Shown: positions 26,051 to 35,428 of the stretch, in pieces | Layout: each line of letters starts with the position of its first letter | Position numbering within the stretch: the first letter of the stretch is position 1 | Translations under genes and position numbers: made by a program | Notes under the pieces: model-generated | Told to the model about the DNA's origin: nothing | What the model saw: the letters and a program-made list of their open reading frames with translations, nothing else | Database searches by the model: none | DNA from: Dechloromonas sp. | Lineage (GTDB): Bacteria > Pseudomonadota > Gammaproteobacteria > Burkholderiales > Rhodocyclaceae | Direction: 5' to 3' | NCBI GenBank assembly: GCA_028687035.1 | Contig: JAQUAX010000006.1 | Coordinates: 62,001 to 126,000, forward strand | Length of the DNA stretch: 64,000 nucleotides

Positions 26051-26656
26051 ATGCCCCTGGTCGATACCGCCGGACTCGGCGGCTGGCTGTCTTCGGCCGG
26101 CACCACCCTGCTGCTGATCGCGCTCGCCGAATTCGGCGACAAGAGCCAGCTCGTCTGCATGACGCTGGCCGCCCGCCACCGCGGCCTGCCGGTCGTGCTC
26201 GGCGCAGTCGCCGCCTTCGCGCTGCTCAACCTGCTCGCGGTCGCCTTCGGCGCCGCCGTCGCCGCGTGGCTGCCCGAATGGACGGTGACGCTGGCGGTCG
26301 GCGCCCTCTTCCTGATCTTCGGCATCAATGCGCTGCGCTACAGCGACGACGAGGACGACGAGACGGTCGAGGAAAAGCCCGGCCACGGCATCTTCGCGAC
26401 GACCTTCCTGCTGATCTTCCTGGCCGAGTTCGGCGACAAGACGCAGATCGCCGTCGCCGGTCTGGGCAGCACCCAGCCGGCCACCGCGGTCTGGGCCGGC
26501 GGCACGCTGGCGCTGGCCGGCACCTCGCTGCTCGGCGTCGTCGCCGGCCGCCGTTTCCTGAACCGGATGCCGCTGCTGTGGATCCACCGGATCAGCGGTG
26601 CCTTCTTCCTGATTCTCGCCGCACTGGCCTTTGCCCGGCTCGCCGGGCTGGCCTGA
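26051..26656 (+). CDS. GDT1/TMEM165 (UPF0016) family divalent-cation transporter
   Basis: This 201-residue membrane protein has six hydrophobic helices. It has the family's two copies of E-x-G-D-K-[ST], EFGDKS near 27-32 and EFGDKT near 126-131, in antiparallel halves. Family members export Mn2+ (MneA/MntX types in bacteria) or exchange Ca2+/Mn2+ in eukaryotes. Which ion this one moves cannot be read from sequence. It lies nine bases after fur, so a shared transcript and a link to metal balance are likely. It converges with recN, three bases away. Confidence 0.88.
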   Translation: MPLVDTAGLGGWLSSAGTTLLLIALAEFGDKSQLVCMTLAARHRGLPVVLGAVAAFALLNLLAVAFGAAVAAWLPEWTVTLAVGALFLIFGINALRYSDDEDDETVEEKPGHGIFATTFLLIFLAEFGDKTQIAVAGLGSTQPATAVWAGGTLALAGTSLLGVVAGRRFLNRMPLLWIHRISGAFFLILAALAFARLAGLA

Positions 26657-26659
26657 TTT

Positions 26660-28327
26660 TCAGGCCGGACGCGGCGTCGACCGCAGCAGCTCGGCGGCGT
26701 GCTGCAGCGTGATGTCGGTGATCTCGACACCGCCCAGCATGCGGGCGATTTCGCGGATGCGTCCGGTCGCGTCGAGCGGCGCGATGGCCGACAGCGTGAC
26801 GCCGTCGCGCGTCGCCTTGCTGACCTGCCACTGCCAGTCGGCCTGCGCCGCAACCTGCGGCAGGTGGGTCACGCACAGCACCTGACGCTCGCCGCCCAAC
26901 TCGTGCAGCAGGCGGCCGACGATCTCGGCGACGCCGCCGCCGATGCCGACATCGACCTCGTCGAAGATCAGCGTCGGCACCGCAGCCGAACGCGAGGTCA
27001 GCACCTGGATCGCCAGGCTGATCCGCGACAGTTCGCCGCCGGAAGCGACTTTGGCCAGCGGCTTCGCCTCGTTGCCGGCCAGTCCGCCGATCCTGAATTC
27101 GACCTGTTCCAGCCCGTACACCGCGCCGCCCTCGACCGGCAGCAGCGCGACCTCGAAACGCCCCGACGACAGCGCCAGCTGGCGCATGATCTCGCTGACC
27201 CGCCCGCCCATTTCGACCGCCGCCGCCTGTCGACCGCGCGACAGCTCGCCGGCCAGCCCGGCGAACGCGGCCTGCGCCGCGGCGACCCGCGACTGCAGCG
27301 CGGCGAGATCGGCCGACGCCTCCAGTTCGCCCAGCCGGCGCTTCCATCCGGCCAGCAGGCCCGGCAGTTCCGACGGCTGGACGCGGAACTTGCGCGCGGC
27401 GCCCATCACCGCGTCCATCCGGCGCTCGACCTCGGCCAGGCGTTCCGGATCGAGATCGACCCGGTCGGCGTAACGGCGCAGCGACGACACCGCCTCGGAC
27501 AGCTCGGCCTGCACCGAATCGAGCAGACCGGCGACCTCGGCCAATGCCGGATCGTAGTCGGCCAGCCCGGCCAGCCGCGTGGCGACGCGGTCGATCTGGC
27601 GCTCGCAGGCGGCCTCGTCCTCGGCCAGCACGCCGAGCGCGAACTGCGCCCCTTCGATCAGGCCGGCCGCGTGGCTCAAGCGGCGATGCTCGACATCGAG
27701 CGTCGCCCATTCGTCGTCCGCAAAGGCCAGCGATTCCAGCTCGCCGATCTGCCATTCGAGCTGTTCGCGCTCGCGCAGCACCGACTCGGCCCCCTCGCTG
27801 GCGGTGCGCAGCGCCGCTTCGGCATCGCGCCAGCCGCGCCAGGCGGCGCCGGTGTCGCGGGCGAGGCCGGCCAGTCCTGCGTGGGCGTCGAGCAGCTGGC
27901 GCTGGGCGTCGCCGCGCAACAGCGACTGGTGTGCGTGCTGACCGTGGATGTCGACCAGCCATTCGCCGACTTCGCGCAGTTGCTGCGCAGTCGCCGGCGA
28001 ACCGTTGATGTAGGCGCGCGAACGGCCGCCGGCATCGACGACGCGGCGCAGCAGCAGTTCGTCGCCGGCATCGAGGTCGTTGGCGGCAAGCCAGTCGCCG
28101 ACCGCGGGCAGCGCCGCGACATCGAAGGTCGCGGCGATTTCCGCCTTGTCGCAGCCGGCGCGGACGACGCCGGCGTCGGCGCGGTCGCCGAGGGCGAGAG
28201 CCAGCGCGTCGATCAGGATCGACTTGCCGGCGCCGGTTTCCCCGGTCAGCGCGCCGAAACCGGCCGCAAACTCGAGTTCGAGCCGGTCGACGATGACGAA
28301 GTCGCGGAGCGTCAGGTGGCGCAGCAT
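26660..28327 (-). CDS. recN: DNA repair protein RecN
   Basis: RecN is an SMC-like ATPase acting in double-strand-break repair. The 555-residue protein starts [20 protein letters not shown]. Walker A is GETGAGKS (29-36), two long coiled-coil arms lie in the middle, and the C-terminal ABC half has FDEVDVGIGG and the later CVTHLPQVAAQADWQW. The start at 28327 overlaps the nadK stop (TGATG). The open frame continuing upstream is not coding. I see no LexA-box-like sequence before nadK-recN. Confidence 0.97.
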   Translation of the reverse strand: MLRHLTLRDFVIVDRLELEFAAGFGALTGETGAGKSILIDALALALGDRADAGVVRAGCDKAEIAATFDVAALPAVGDWLAANDLDAGDELLLRRVVDAGGRSRAYINGSPATAQQLREVGEWLVDIHGQHAHQSLLRGDAQRQLLDAHAGLAGLARDTGAAWRGWRDAEAALRTASEGAESVLREREQLEWQIGELESLAFADDEWATLDVEHRRLSHAAGLIEGAQFALGVLAEDEAACERQIDRVATRLAGLADYDPALAEVAGLLDSVQAELSEAVSSLRRYADRVDLDPERLAEVERRMDAVMGAARKFRVQPSELPGLLAGWKRRLGELEASADLAALQSRVAAAQAAFAGLAGELSRGRQAAAVEMGGRVSEIMRQLALSSGRFEVALLPVEGGAVYGLEQVEFRIGGLAGNEAKPLAKVASGGELSRISLAIQVLTSRSAAVPTLIFDEVDVGIGGGVAEIVGRLLHELGGERQVLCVTHLPQVAAQADWQWQVSKATRDGVTLSAIAPLDATGRIREIARMLGGVEITDITLQHAAELLRSTPRPA

Positions 28328-29238
28328 CAGGGTCCCTTCGGGCGCTCGCTCCACTGCAGCTTCTGGCGCAGCATCGCGAAATAGCGGTAGCCCGGCGGAT
28401 GCAGGAAGCGGATCGCGTGTTCCGAGCGGCGCAGCCGGACGCAGTCGCCGGTCTGCAGGTCGAGCGTGACCTGACCGTCGAAGTGCACGCGCGGGTCGTC
28501 GGCATGCGTGATGCGCAGCTCGATGTCGGCGGTGTCGTTGACGATGATCGGCCGGTTGCTCAGCGCATGCGGGCACAGCGGCACCAGCGCGATGCCGGTC
28601 AGCGTCGGGTGCAGGATCGGGCCGCCGGCCGACATCGAGTACGCGGTCGAACCGGTCGGCGTCGACACGATCAGGCCGTCGGAACGCAGGTTGTAGATGA
28701 ATTCGCCGTCGATGAACAGTTCGAACTCGATCATCCGGCCGATCGCGCCCTTGTCGACGACGACGTCGTTGAGCGCCATGTTCGATGCGATCTCGCGCCC
28801 GTCGCGCGTCACCTCGGCCGCCAGCAGCATCCGGTTCTCGGGCGAGAAGCGGCCGTCGAGCAGGTCGTCCATGCAGGTCAGCATGTCGTCGCGGGCGATG
28901 TCGGTCATGAAGCCGAGCCGCCCCTGGTTCACGCCGACCAGCGGCACGCAGTAGCGGGCCAGCCGGCGCGCCGCGTTGAGCATGGTGCCGTCGCCGCCGA
29001 GCACGATGGCGAGGTCGGCATGGGCACCGATGTCGTTGAAGCCGCAGGTCACCCAGCGCGCCAGGTCGACCTGGCGCCCGACCTGTTCCGCGGTCTCGCG
29101 CTCGATGAACACCGAAATGCCGCGCTCGTGCAGATACTCGGCCAGACGGCGCAGCGACTCGGCGATCTCGAGGCTGTGGTATTTGCCGACCAGCGCAATG
29201 GTGCGCGGCGAGCTGAGGGATGCGAAGCTCCGGTTCAT
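28327..29238 (-). CDS. nadK: NAD kinase
   Basis: NadK phosphorylates NAD to NADP. The 303-residue protein has the family motif VLGGDGTML with its catalytic Asp near 77. It also has the NE/D-type and substrate loops [14 protein letters not shown] and [15 protein letters not shown]. The start is taken as [16 protein letters not shown] at 29238. An in-frame ATG six codons upstream (29256) is possible. It is divergent from hrcA and overlaps recN by one base. Confidence 0.96.
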   Translation of the reverse strand: MNRSFASLSSPRTIALVGKYHSLEIAESLRRLAEYLHERGISVFIERETAEQVGRQVDLARWVTCGFNDIGAHADLAIVLGGDGTMLNAARRLARYCVPLVGVNQGRLGFMTDIARDDMLTCMDDLLDGRFSPENRMLLAAEVTRDGREIASNMALNDVVVDKGAIGRMIEFELFIDGEFIYNLRSDGLIVSTPTGSTAYSMSAGGPILHPTLTGIALVPLCPHALSNRPIIVNDTADIELRITHADDPRVHFDGQVTLDLQTGDCVRLRRSEHAIRFLHPPGYRYFAMLRQKLQWSERPKGP

Positions 29239-29290
29239 GGGGCCGAATTCTTGCATAAAAAACGGTCGTCGCGCCCTCCCCGCTTTTTTG

Positions 29291-29296
29291 TACAAT
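29291..29296 (+). promoter_or_regulatory. Candidate -10 box directly before hrcA
   Basis: TACAAT ends eight bases before the hrcA ATG (29304). With normal -10 spacing, transcription would start at or next to the A of the start codon, giving a leaderless messenger. No good -35 box is visible, and no CIRCE inverted repeat. Confidence 0.45.
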
Positions 29297-29303
29297 CGCC
29301 GCC

Positions 29304-30332
29304 ATGCTGGACGAACGATCGCGCACCCTGCTCAAGACCCTGGTCGAACACTACATCGCCGACGGACAACCGGTCGGCTCCAGGGCCTTGTCCAAATTTT
29401 CCGGCCTCGACCTGTCGCCGGCGACCATCCGCAACGTCATGGCCGACCTCGAGGAAGCCGGCTTCGTCGCCAGCCCGCATACCTCGGCCGGCCGCGTGCC
29501 GACCGCGCGCGGCTACCGGCTGTTCGTCGACAGCCTGCTCACCGTGCAGCCGCTCGAGGCTCGCCAGATGGGCCGGATGGAGGAAGCCCTGCACGGCCTG
29601 CCGTCGAACCAGGTGATCGCCAGCGCCTCGCAGCTGCTGTCCAGCCTGACCCATTTCGCGGGCGTCGTCATCGCGCCGCGCCGGCAGAGCAACCGGATCC
29701 GCCAGATCGAATTCCTCAGCCTGTCGGAAAAGCGCATCCTGCTGATCATCGTCACCGCCGACGGCGACGTGCAGAACCGCATCCTGAACACCGACAAGGC
29801 GTACTCGCCGGCCGAACTGGTCAGCGCCGCCAACTACCTGAACCAGAATTTCGCCGGCCTGGATTTCGAGCAGATCCGCCACAGCCTGTCGCAGGAAATC
29901 CGCCAGCTGCGCGACGACATCAAGCCGCTGATGGCGCTCGCGCTCGAGGCCGGCGACGCCGCGCTGTCGGAAACCGCCCAGCCCTACGTGATCTCCGGCG
30001 AGAAGAACCTGCTCGACGTCGAGGAACTGTCGTCGAACATGAAGCGCCTGCGCGAGCTGTTCGACCTGTTCGAGCAGCGCTCGAGCCTGATGCGCCTGCT
30101 CGACGTGTCGAACCGCGCCGAAGGCGTGCAGATTTTCATCGGCGGCGAATCCGGGATCGCCCCGCTCGACGAATGCTCGGTGATCGCGGCGCCCTACGCC
30201 GTCGATGGCCGGGTCGTCGGTTCGGTCGGCGTCATCGGCCCGACCCGGATGGCCTACGAACGCGTGATCCCCATCGTCGACATCACCGCCCGCCTGCTGT
30301 CGAGCGCCCTTTCCTACAAGACGGACAACTGA
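29304..30332 (+). CDS. hrcA: Heat-inducible transcription repressor HrcA
   Basis: HrcA represses chaperone genes (typically groESL) by binding the CIRCE element. The 342-residue protein has an N-terminal winged helix, [20 protein letters not shown] near 38 with the following HTSAGRVPT. It has the C-terminal GAF-like part with IFIGGESGI and the closing [21 protein letters not shown] see no Shine-Dalgarno sequence. The stop overlaps the hemH start (TGATG). Confidence 0.97.
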   Translation: MLDERSRTLLKTLVEHYIADGQPVGSRALSKFSGLDLSPATIRNVMADLEEAGFVASPHTSAGRVPTARGYRLFVDSLLTVQPLEARQMGRMEEALHGLPSNQVIASASQLLSSLTHFAGVVIAPRRQSNRIRQIEFLSLSEKRILLIIVTADGDVQNRILNTDKAYSPAELVSAANYLNQNFAGLDFEQIRHSLSQEIRQLRDDIKPLMALALEAGDAALSETAQPYVISGEKNLLDVEELSSNMKRLRELFDLFEQRSSLMRLLDVSNRAEGVQIFIGGESGIAPLDECSVIAAPYAVDGRVVGSVGVIGPTRMAYERVIPIVDITARLLSSALSYKTDN

Positions 30333-31435
30333 TGCCCCGCTTCCTTACCGAGCCGCCGCACCGCCACGGCACCCCGGCGGCCACCGCCGTCGTGCTGGTC
30401 AATCTCGGCACGCCCGACGCGCCGACCGCGCCGGCACTGCGCCGCTACCTGAAGCAGTTCCTGTCCGACCCGCGCGTCGTCGAGATTCCGCGCGCCGTCT
30501 GGTGGCTGATCCTGAACGGCATCATCCTGAACGTCAGACCGAAGAAGTCGGCCGCCAAGTACGCGTCGGTATGGATGACCGAGGGCTCGCCGCTGCGCGT
30601 CCACACCGAGCGCCAGGCGACGCTGCTCAAGGGCTTCCTCGGCCAGCGCGGCCACCGGCTGAAGGTCGAATGGGCGATGCGCTACGGTTCGCCGTCGCTG
30701 CCCGACGTGCTCGACCGGCTGAAGGCCGAAGGCGCGACGCGCATCCTGGTCGTGCCGATGTACCCGCAATACGCGGCGAGCACGACGGCGACCGTCGTCG
30801 ACGAGGCCTGCCGCTGGCTGACCGCCACGCGCAACCAGCCGGAAATGCGCTTCGTCCGCAATTTCCACGACCATCCGGGCTACATCGCCGCCCTCGAGCA
30901 ATCGGTGCGCCGCCACTGGCAGGCGGTCGGCCCGCTCGGTACCGGCGACCGCCTGGTCATCAGCTTCCACGGTCTGCCGAAGCGCAGCCTCGACCTCGGC
31001 GACCCCTACTTCTGCGAATGCCAGAAAACCGGCCGCCTGCTCGCCGAGCGCCTCGGCCTGACCGAGGAGCAGTACCGCGTCTGTTTCCAGTCGCGTTTCG
31101 GCAAGGCCGAGTGGCTGCAGCCCTACACTGCGCCGACGCTGGCGGCACTGGCCCGCGAAGGCGTCGGCCGCGTCGACACAATCTGCCCCGGTTTCGTCGC
31201 CGACTGCCTGGAAACCCTCGAGGAAATCGCGATGGAGGGCAAGCAGGACTTCCTCGCTGCGGGCGGCCGGGAATACCACTACATCCCGGCGCTCAACGAG
31301 GACGACGCCTGGCTGCACGCACTGGCCGACCTGGCCGAGAACCATCTGGCCGGCTGGCCGACCCGGACGCCGCCCGACCCTGCGGCCGGCGAGGCGACCG
31401 CCCGGCGCGCCGCGGCACTCGGCGCCCGGACTTGA
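30332..31435 (+). CDS. hemH: Ferrochelatase
   Basis: HemH inserts Fe2+ into protoporphyrin IX, the last step of haem synthesis. The 367-residue protein shows [13 protein letters not shown] near 20, the metal-binding histidine in [18 protein letters not shown] near 213, and [15 protein letters not shown] near 287. Its ATG overlaps the hrcA stop, so the pair is translationally coupled. That arrangement is common in betaproteobacteria. The last 30 residues are Pro/Ala/Arg-rich and variable. Confidence 0.97.
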   Translation: MPRFLTEPPHRHGTPAATAVVLVNLGTPDAPTAPALRRYLKQFLSDPRVVEIPRAVWWLILNGIILNVRPKKSAAKYASVWMTEGSPLRVHTERQATLLKGFLGQRGHRLKVEWAMRYGSPSLPDVLDRLKAEGATRILVVPMYPQYAASTTATVVDEACRWLTATRNQPEMRFVRNFHDHPGYIAALEQSVRRHWQAVGPLGTGDRLVISFHGLPKRSLDLGDPYFCECQKTGRLLAERLGLTEEQYRVCFQSRFGKAEWLQPYTAPTLAALAREGVGRVDTICPGFVADCLETLEEIAMEGKQDFLAAGGREYHYIPALNEDDAWLHALADLAENHLAGWPTRTPPDPAAGEATARRAAALGART

Positions 31436-31444
31436 AATGCCGGC

Positions 31445-31486
31445 GGCGGACGCCATATCAGTGAAATCTGATAAGAGGAGTCCGCC
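31445..31486 (+). promoter_or_regulatory. Nested inverted repeats over the trxC ribosome-binding site
   Basis: An outer pair GGCGGAC (31445-31451) and GTCCGCC (31480-31486) encloses an inner perfect dyad TATCAG (31456-31461) and CTGATA (31468-31473) with a six-base spacer. AGGAG (31476-31480) lies between the two right arms. The outer arm ends directly at the ATG. The inner dyad looks like an operator half-site pair. The outer pair could partly mask the ribosome-binding site in RNA. Confidence 0.6.
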
Positions 31487-31930
31487 ATGACCGAAAGCCT
31501 GCACGTCGTCTGCCCCCATTGCGCCGCGGTCAACCGCATCCCGGCGGCAAAAATGGGCGACGGCCCGCGCTGCGGCCAGTGCAAGCAGCCGCTATTCACC
31601 GGCGAACCGCTCGAACTGGGCGCCGCCGCTTTCGATCGCCACCTGACGCGCAGCGACCTGCCGCTGGTCGTCGATTTCTGGGCCCCGTGGTGCGGCCCCT
31701 GCCGGATGATGGCGCCGGTGTTCCGGCAGGCTGCCGTCGAGCTCGAACCGCGCATCCGGCTGGCCAAGATCGATACGGAAGCCGAGCCGCAACTGGCCGC
31801 CCGCTTCGGCATCCGCAGCATCCCGACGCTGGCCGTGTTCCGCAACGGCCGCGAGATCGCCCGGCAAAGCGGCGCGCTCGACCTCGGCACGCTGAAACGC
31901 TGGCTGCAGCCCCATCTCCAGGCGATTTAA
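31487..31930 (+). CDS. trxC: Thioredoxin 2 (zinc-binding thioredoxin TrxC)
   Basis: This 147-residue disulfide reductase has a zinc-ribbon N-terminus (Cys pairs near 9/12 and 29/32) followed by a thioredoxin domain with the active site WCGPC (68-72). It also has the cis-proline loop IRSIPTLAVFRNG. This matches TrxC-type thioredoxins, which respond to oxidative stress in other proteobacteria. It is followed on the same strand by an EF-hand-like protein (56 bases) and a chemoreceptor (22 bases), possibly one operon. A conspicuous inverted repeat precedes it. Confidence 0.92.
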   Translation: MTESLHVVCPHCAAVNRIPAAKMGDGPRCGQCKQPLFTGEPLELGAAAFDRHLTRSDLPLVVDFWAPWCGPCRMMAPVFRQAAVELEPRIRLAKIDTEAEPQLAARFGIRSIPTLAVFRNGREIARQSGALDLGTLKRWLQPHLQAI

Positions 31931-31986
31931 CTTTCCCCGGCGGCGGCCGTAAACGAGGTATTCCCACATGCCTCGCGGAGGCCGCC

Positions 31987-33057
31987 ATGAAAATCGCCAG
32001 CGCCAACCTGCAGATGGTCTCGTCGCATGAAAGCTTCGAGCATCGCGAAGTCACCGAATCGCTGAACATGTGGGTCGGCCAGCGCCGGCCGGCCGCCGCC
32101 GAAGACAACGCGGCACGGCGCGGCCCGCCGGCCGACGTCGTCACGCTGTCGGCGGCCGGGCGGCAGGCCGCCGCGGCGGCCCCGGCCGAAGCGGGGCAGA
32201 CCGACGTCGCGCCGGTCGATACCGAAGCCGCGATCGATGCCGATCCGAAGCTGACCCTGCTGCGGACCATGATCGAATTCCTGACCGGCCGCCGTCTGCT
32301 GGTCATCGATGCCGGCGACCTCCAGGCCCCCTCCTCCTCCGCCGTCGACGCACCGGCCGCCGCCGCTCAGCCCCCCGCCAGCGCGGGTTTCGGCATCGAG
32401 TACGACTACCACGAGTCCTACACCGAAGCCGAACAGACCACCTTCGCCGCCAGCGGAACGGTCCGGACCGCCGACGGCCGCGAGATTTCCTTCGACCTCC
32501 AGCTGTCGATGTCGCGTCTGTACCACGAGGAAAGCAGCGTCAGCCTGCGCGCCGGCGACGCCGTGCGGGCGACCGACCCGCTGGTGCTGAACTTCGCCGG
32601 CACCGCCGCGCAGCTGACCGACCAGCGTTTCGCCTTCGACCTCGATGCCGACGGCAGCGCCGACCAGATCAATTTCGCCGCGCCCGGCAGCGGCTTCCTG
32701 GTCTTCGATCGCAACGCCAACGGCAAGGTGGACAACGGCCGCGAACTGTTCGGCCCGACCAGCGGCGACGGCTTCCAGGAACTGGCCGCGCTGGACGGCG
32801 ACGGCAACGGCTGGATCGACGAGAACGACGCCGCGTACGCGCAGTTGCAGGTGTGGAGCCGCGACGCGGCGGGCAAGGAAGGGCTGCAGTCGCTGGCCGA
32901 CGCCGGCGTCGGCGCGATCGCGCTGGCGCGGATCGTGACCCCGTTCTCGGTGAAAACCGAGGCCAACGAGCTTCTTGGACAAATTCGCAGTTCCGGGATT
33001 TTTTTGCATGAAGACGGCACGGCTGGCACAATCCAGCAAATCGACCTGACGGCCTAG
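31987..33057 (+). CDS. Uncharacterised protein with EF-hand-like calcium loops
   Basis: I do not recognise a named family for this 356-residue protein. Residues 30-130 are Ala/Pro-rich and low in complexity. The C-terminal half has two acidic loops, [11 protein letters not shown] (241-251) and [12 protein letters not shown] (270-281). The second is a canonical 12-residue EF-hand loop with acidic or Asn ligands at positions 1, 3, 5, 9 and 12. Similar loops occur in large RTX or VCBS-type surface proteins. There is no signal peptide or membrane helix. GGAGG precedes the ATG. The next gene, a chemoreceptor, starts 22 bases later. Confidence 0.7.
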   Translation: MKIASANLQMVSSHESFEHREVTESLNMWVGQRRPAAAEDNAARRGPPADVVTLSAAGRQAAAAAPAEAGQTDVAPVDTEAAIDADPKLTLLRTMIEFLTGRRLLVIDAGDLQAPSSSAVDAPAAAAQPPASAGFGIEYDYHESYTEAEQTTFAASGTVRTADGREISFDLQLSMSRLYHEESSVSLRAGDAVRATDPLVLNFAGTAAQLTDQRFAFDLDADGSADQINFAAPGSGFLVFDRNANGKVDNGRELFGPTSGDGFQELAALDGDGNGWIDENDAAYAQLQVWSRDAAGKEGLQSLADAGVGAIALARIVTPFSVKTEANELLGQIRSSGIFLHEDGTAGTIQQIDLTA

Positions 33058-33079
33058 TGGCCAAGAACAAGGAGAAGAC

Positions 33080-34699
33080 ATGCCGCGCTTTGCCGACCTG
33101 AAAATCTGGGTCCGCCTCACCGCTGCCATCTGGGTGGTGCTCGCCATCATCTGGATCGGTGCGATTGCCTGGACGACCAACGTCAACCGCGACACGGCGA
33201 TCCGCCAGGCGCAGGATTTCGCGCAGAGCATCCACGAGATGACGATGGCCGGCCTGACCGGCATGATGATCACCGGCACCGTCGGCCAGCGCGAGGTCTT
33301 CCTCGACCAGATCAAGGAACTGTCGATCATCCAGGATCTCGAGGTGATGCGTGGCGACGCCGTCGTCAAGCTGTACGGACCGGACACCAAGAGCAAGCGC
33401 GATCCGGACGCCCTCGAAAAGCAGGTCATGACGACCGGCACCCCGTACATCGCGGTCGAATCCGCCGGCGGCAAGTCCTTCCTGCACGTGATCAACCCGA
33501 CCAAGGCGTCGAAGAACTACCTCGGCAAGGACTGCATCCTGTGCCACCAGGTCCCGGAAGGCACGGTGCTCGGCATCGTCAGCATGAAGGTCTCGCTCGA
33601 CTCGGTCGAATCCGAAGTCGCCGCCTTCCGGCTGAAGATCGCCGGCGTCGCGCTCGGCGCGCTCGGCGCACTGCTCGTCATCATCTACCTGCTGACCCAC
33701 CACTTCGTCACCGCGCCGCTCGAGGAACTGCGCAACGGCCTGGCCGACATCGCCCGCGGCGAGGGCGACCTGACCCGCCGGCTGCCGATCAAGGGCAAGG
33801 ACGAGATCGGCCTCGCCGCCCAGGTGTTCAACGAGATGATGGACAAGTTCAACCAGCTGGTCCGCCAGGTCCGCGACTCGGCCAGCCAGGTCGCCGCCCG
33901 CGTCGAAGCGCTGTCGAACAGCGCCGACCGCGTGTCGCAGAGCTCGCTGCTGCAGAACGAGCGCTCCAACGAGGCCGCCGCGGCCGTCGAACAGCTGGTC
34001 GCCAGCATCTCGTCGATCGCGCAGAGCGCCGAACGCGTGCAGCACCAGTCGCACGAGAGCCTGGCCCGCGCCAATGAGGGCACGCGCAACCTGCAGACCC
34101 TGCTCGGCGAAATGGACATCGTCGAACGCGCGGTCAAGGAAATGGCCGGCTCGGTCAACAACTTCGTCCGCAACACCGAATCGATCACGCAGATGACCCG
34201 CGAGGTCAAGGACATCGCCGAGCAGACCAACCTGCTGGCGCTGAACGCGGCAATCGAGGCCGCCCGCGCCGGCGAACAGGGCCGCGGCTTCGCGGTCGTC
34301 GCCGACGAAGTCCGCAAGCTGGCCGAAAAGTCGTCGCGCTCGGCCAGCGAGATCGACGCGATCACCGCCAACCTCAGCGCCCAGTCGGTGTCGGTCCGGC
34401 GCAGCATCGAGGAAGGCCTGGAACACCTGGCGAGCAGCCAGTCGGCGGTCAATTCGGTGTCCAGCGTGCTGCAGGCCGCCAACGGCTCGGTCAGCGAGGT
34501 CGGCCACGGCCTCGACGCGATCGCCGCGGCGACCGACCAGCAGCGCCGCTTCTCCGGTGACGTCGAGACCAGCATCGAAGCCATCGCCGGCATGGCGCGC
34601 GACAACACCGGCACCGTCGAACAGACGACCGGCGCCGCCCACGATCTGAAGCAGCTGGCCGACAGCCTGGCCGCCCTGGTCGGACGCTTCCGGGTCTGA
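33080..34699 (+). CDS. Methyl-accepting chemotaxis protein with a periplasmic c-type haem motif
   Basis: The 539-residue transducer has a first transmembrane helix at about 11-31, a periplasmic sensor (32-186), a second helix (187-206) and a HAMP domain (207-260). It also has the conserved signalling hairpin around [20 protein letters not shown] (371-390). The sensor contains CILCH (152-156), a CXXCH c-haem attachment site. This suggests a haem-binding redox or gas sensor like those described in Geobacter. There is no NWETF-type C-terminal tether. No chemotaxis kinase genes lie nearby. A terminator follows. Confidence 0.92.
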   Translation: MPRFADLKIWVRLTAAIWVVLAIIWIGAIAWTTNVNRDTAIRQAQDFAQSIHEMTMAGLTGMMITGTVGQREVFLDQIKELSIIQDLEVMRGDAVVKLYGPDTKSKRDPDALEKQVMTTGTPYIAVESAGGKSFLHVINPTKASKNYLGKDCILCHQVPEGTVLGIVSMKVSLDSVESEVAAFRLKIAGVALGALGALLVIIYLLTHHFVTAPLEELRNGLADIARGEGDLTRRLPIKGKDEIGLAAQVFNEMMDKFNQLVRQVRDSASQVAARVEALSNSADRVSQSSLLQNERSNEAAAAVEQLVASISSIAQSAERVQHQSHESLARANEGTRNLQTLLGEMDIVERAVKEMAGSVNNFVRNTESITQMTREVKDIAEQTNLLALNAAIEAARAGEQGRGFAVVADEVRKLAEKSSRSASEIDAITANLSAQSVSVRRSIEEGLEHLASSQSAVNSVSSVLQAANGSVSEVGHGLDAIAAATDQQRRFSGDVETSIEAIAGMARDNTGTVEQTTGAAHDLKQLADSLAALVGRFRV

Positions 34700-34720
34700 T
34701 CCCGCGCCGGCGCCACGACG

Positions 34721-34748
34721 ACCGCCTCTCCGGAGGCGGTTTTCTTTT
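34721..34748 (+). terminator. Rho-independent terminator after the chemoreceptor gene
   Basis: ACCGCCTC and GAGGCGGT form an eight-pair stem with a TCCG loop, followed by TTTCTTTT. It closes the trxC/EF-hand/chemoreceptor unit and isolates it from grpE. Confidence 0.88.
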
Positions 34749-34774
34749 GGGAGGCTGAAAAATTGCGACCTTCC

Positions 34775-34804
34775 CCTTGAAACGCCGCCGGGCGACCCCA
34801 TATG
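34775..34804 (+). promoter_or_regulatory. Sigma-32-type heat-shock promoter of grpE
   Basis: CCTTGAA (34775-34781) and CCCCATAT (34796-34803) are separated by 14 bases, close to the sigma-32 consensus CTTGAA-N13-15-CCCCAT-T. It lies about 30 bases before the grpE ATG. No CIRCE element is present. Confidence 0.85.
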
Positions 34805-34832
34805 CCTCTCCAGTTTTTTCGGAGAAACGCGC

Positions 34833-35390
34833 ATGTCCAATCAAGAAAACGTCCAGGAAGCCATGCTGGGCAACGAACCCGCCACCGAACAGCCGTCCGC
34901 CGAACCCCCGGCCGAGCACGTCATCGACACGCTGCCCAGCATCGAGGAGCAGCTGCGCGGCCTCGAACTGAAAGCCGCCGAACACTACGACGCCTGGCTG
35001 CGCGCCAAGGCCGACGGCGAGAACATCCGCCGCCGGGCGCAGGAAGACATCGCCAAGGCGCACAAGTTTGCCGTCGAGAAGTTCGCCGGCGAACTGCTCG
35101 CCGTCAAGGACAGCCTGGAGGCCGCGCTGGCCGTCCCCGAGCAGACCGTCGAGAGCTTCCGCTCCGGCGTCGAGCTGACGCTGAAGCAACTGGTTTCCGC
35201 CTTCGAGAAGAACGCGCTGATCGAGGTCAATCCGGTCGGCGAGAAATTCGACCCGCACAAGCATCAGGCGATCGGCATGGTCGATTCCGACCAGGAGGCC
35301 AACACCGTCGTCACCGTGCTGCAGAAGGGCTACCTGATCGCCGAACGCACGCTGCGCCCGGCGCTGGTCATGGTCGCCAAGGGCAAGTAA
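34833..35390 (+). CDS. grpE: Nucleotide exchange factor GrpE
   Basis: GrpE releases ADP from DnaK. The 185-residue protein has an acidic, variable N-terminus and a long helical segment with [20 protein letters not shown] near residue 55. It ends in a beta domain with [10 protein letters not shown] and [20 protein letters not shown] (the last up to ALV). It precedes dnaK on the same strand with 103 bases between. A sigma-32-type promoter sits directly upstream. Confidence 0.97.
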   Translation: MSNQENVQEAMLGNEPATEQPSAEPPAEHVIDTLPSIEEQLRGLELKAAEHYDAWLRAKADGENIRRRAQEDIAKAHKFAVEKFAGELLAVKDSLEAALAVPEQTVESFRSGVELTLKQLVSAFEKNALIEVNPVGEKFDPHKHQAIGMVDSDQEANTVVTVLQKGYLIAERTLRPALVMVAKGK

Positions 35391-35428
35391 GGAAACCACC
35401 GCCTTTTCGCGGTCGACCGCAAAAAAGG

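Noticed and set aside
26660..29238. LexA operator for recN
   Set aside because: No CTG-N10-CAG site with the usual A/T-rich centre is visible in front of nadK, the first gene of the pair.
26660..29335. An 891-codon frame that would fuse an extra N-terminus to RecN
   Set aside because: The upstream part is the wrong frame of nadK. RecN family proteins begin at [10 protein letters not shown], and the start overlaps the nadK stop.
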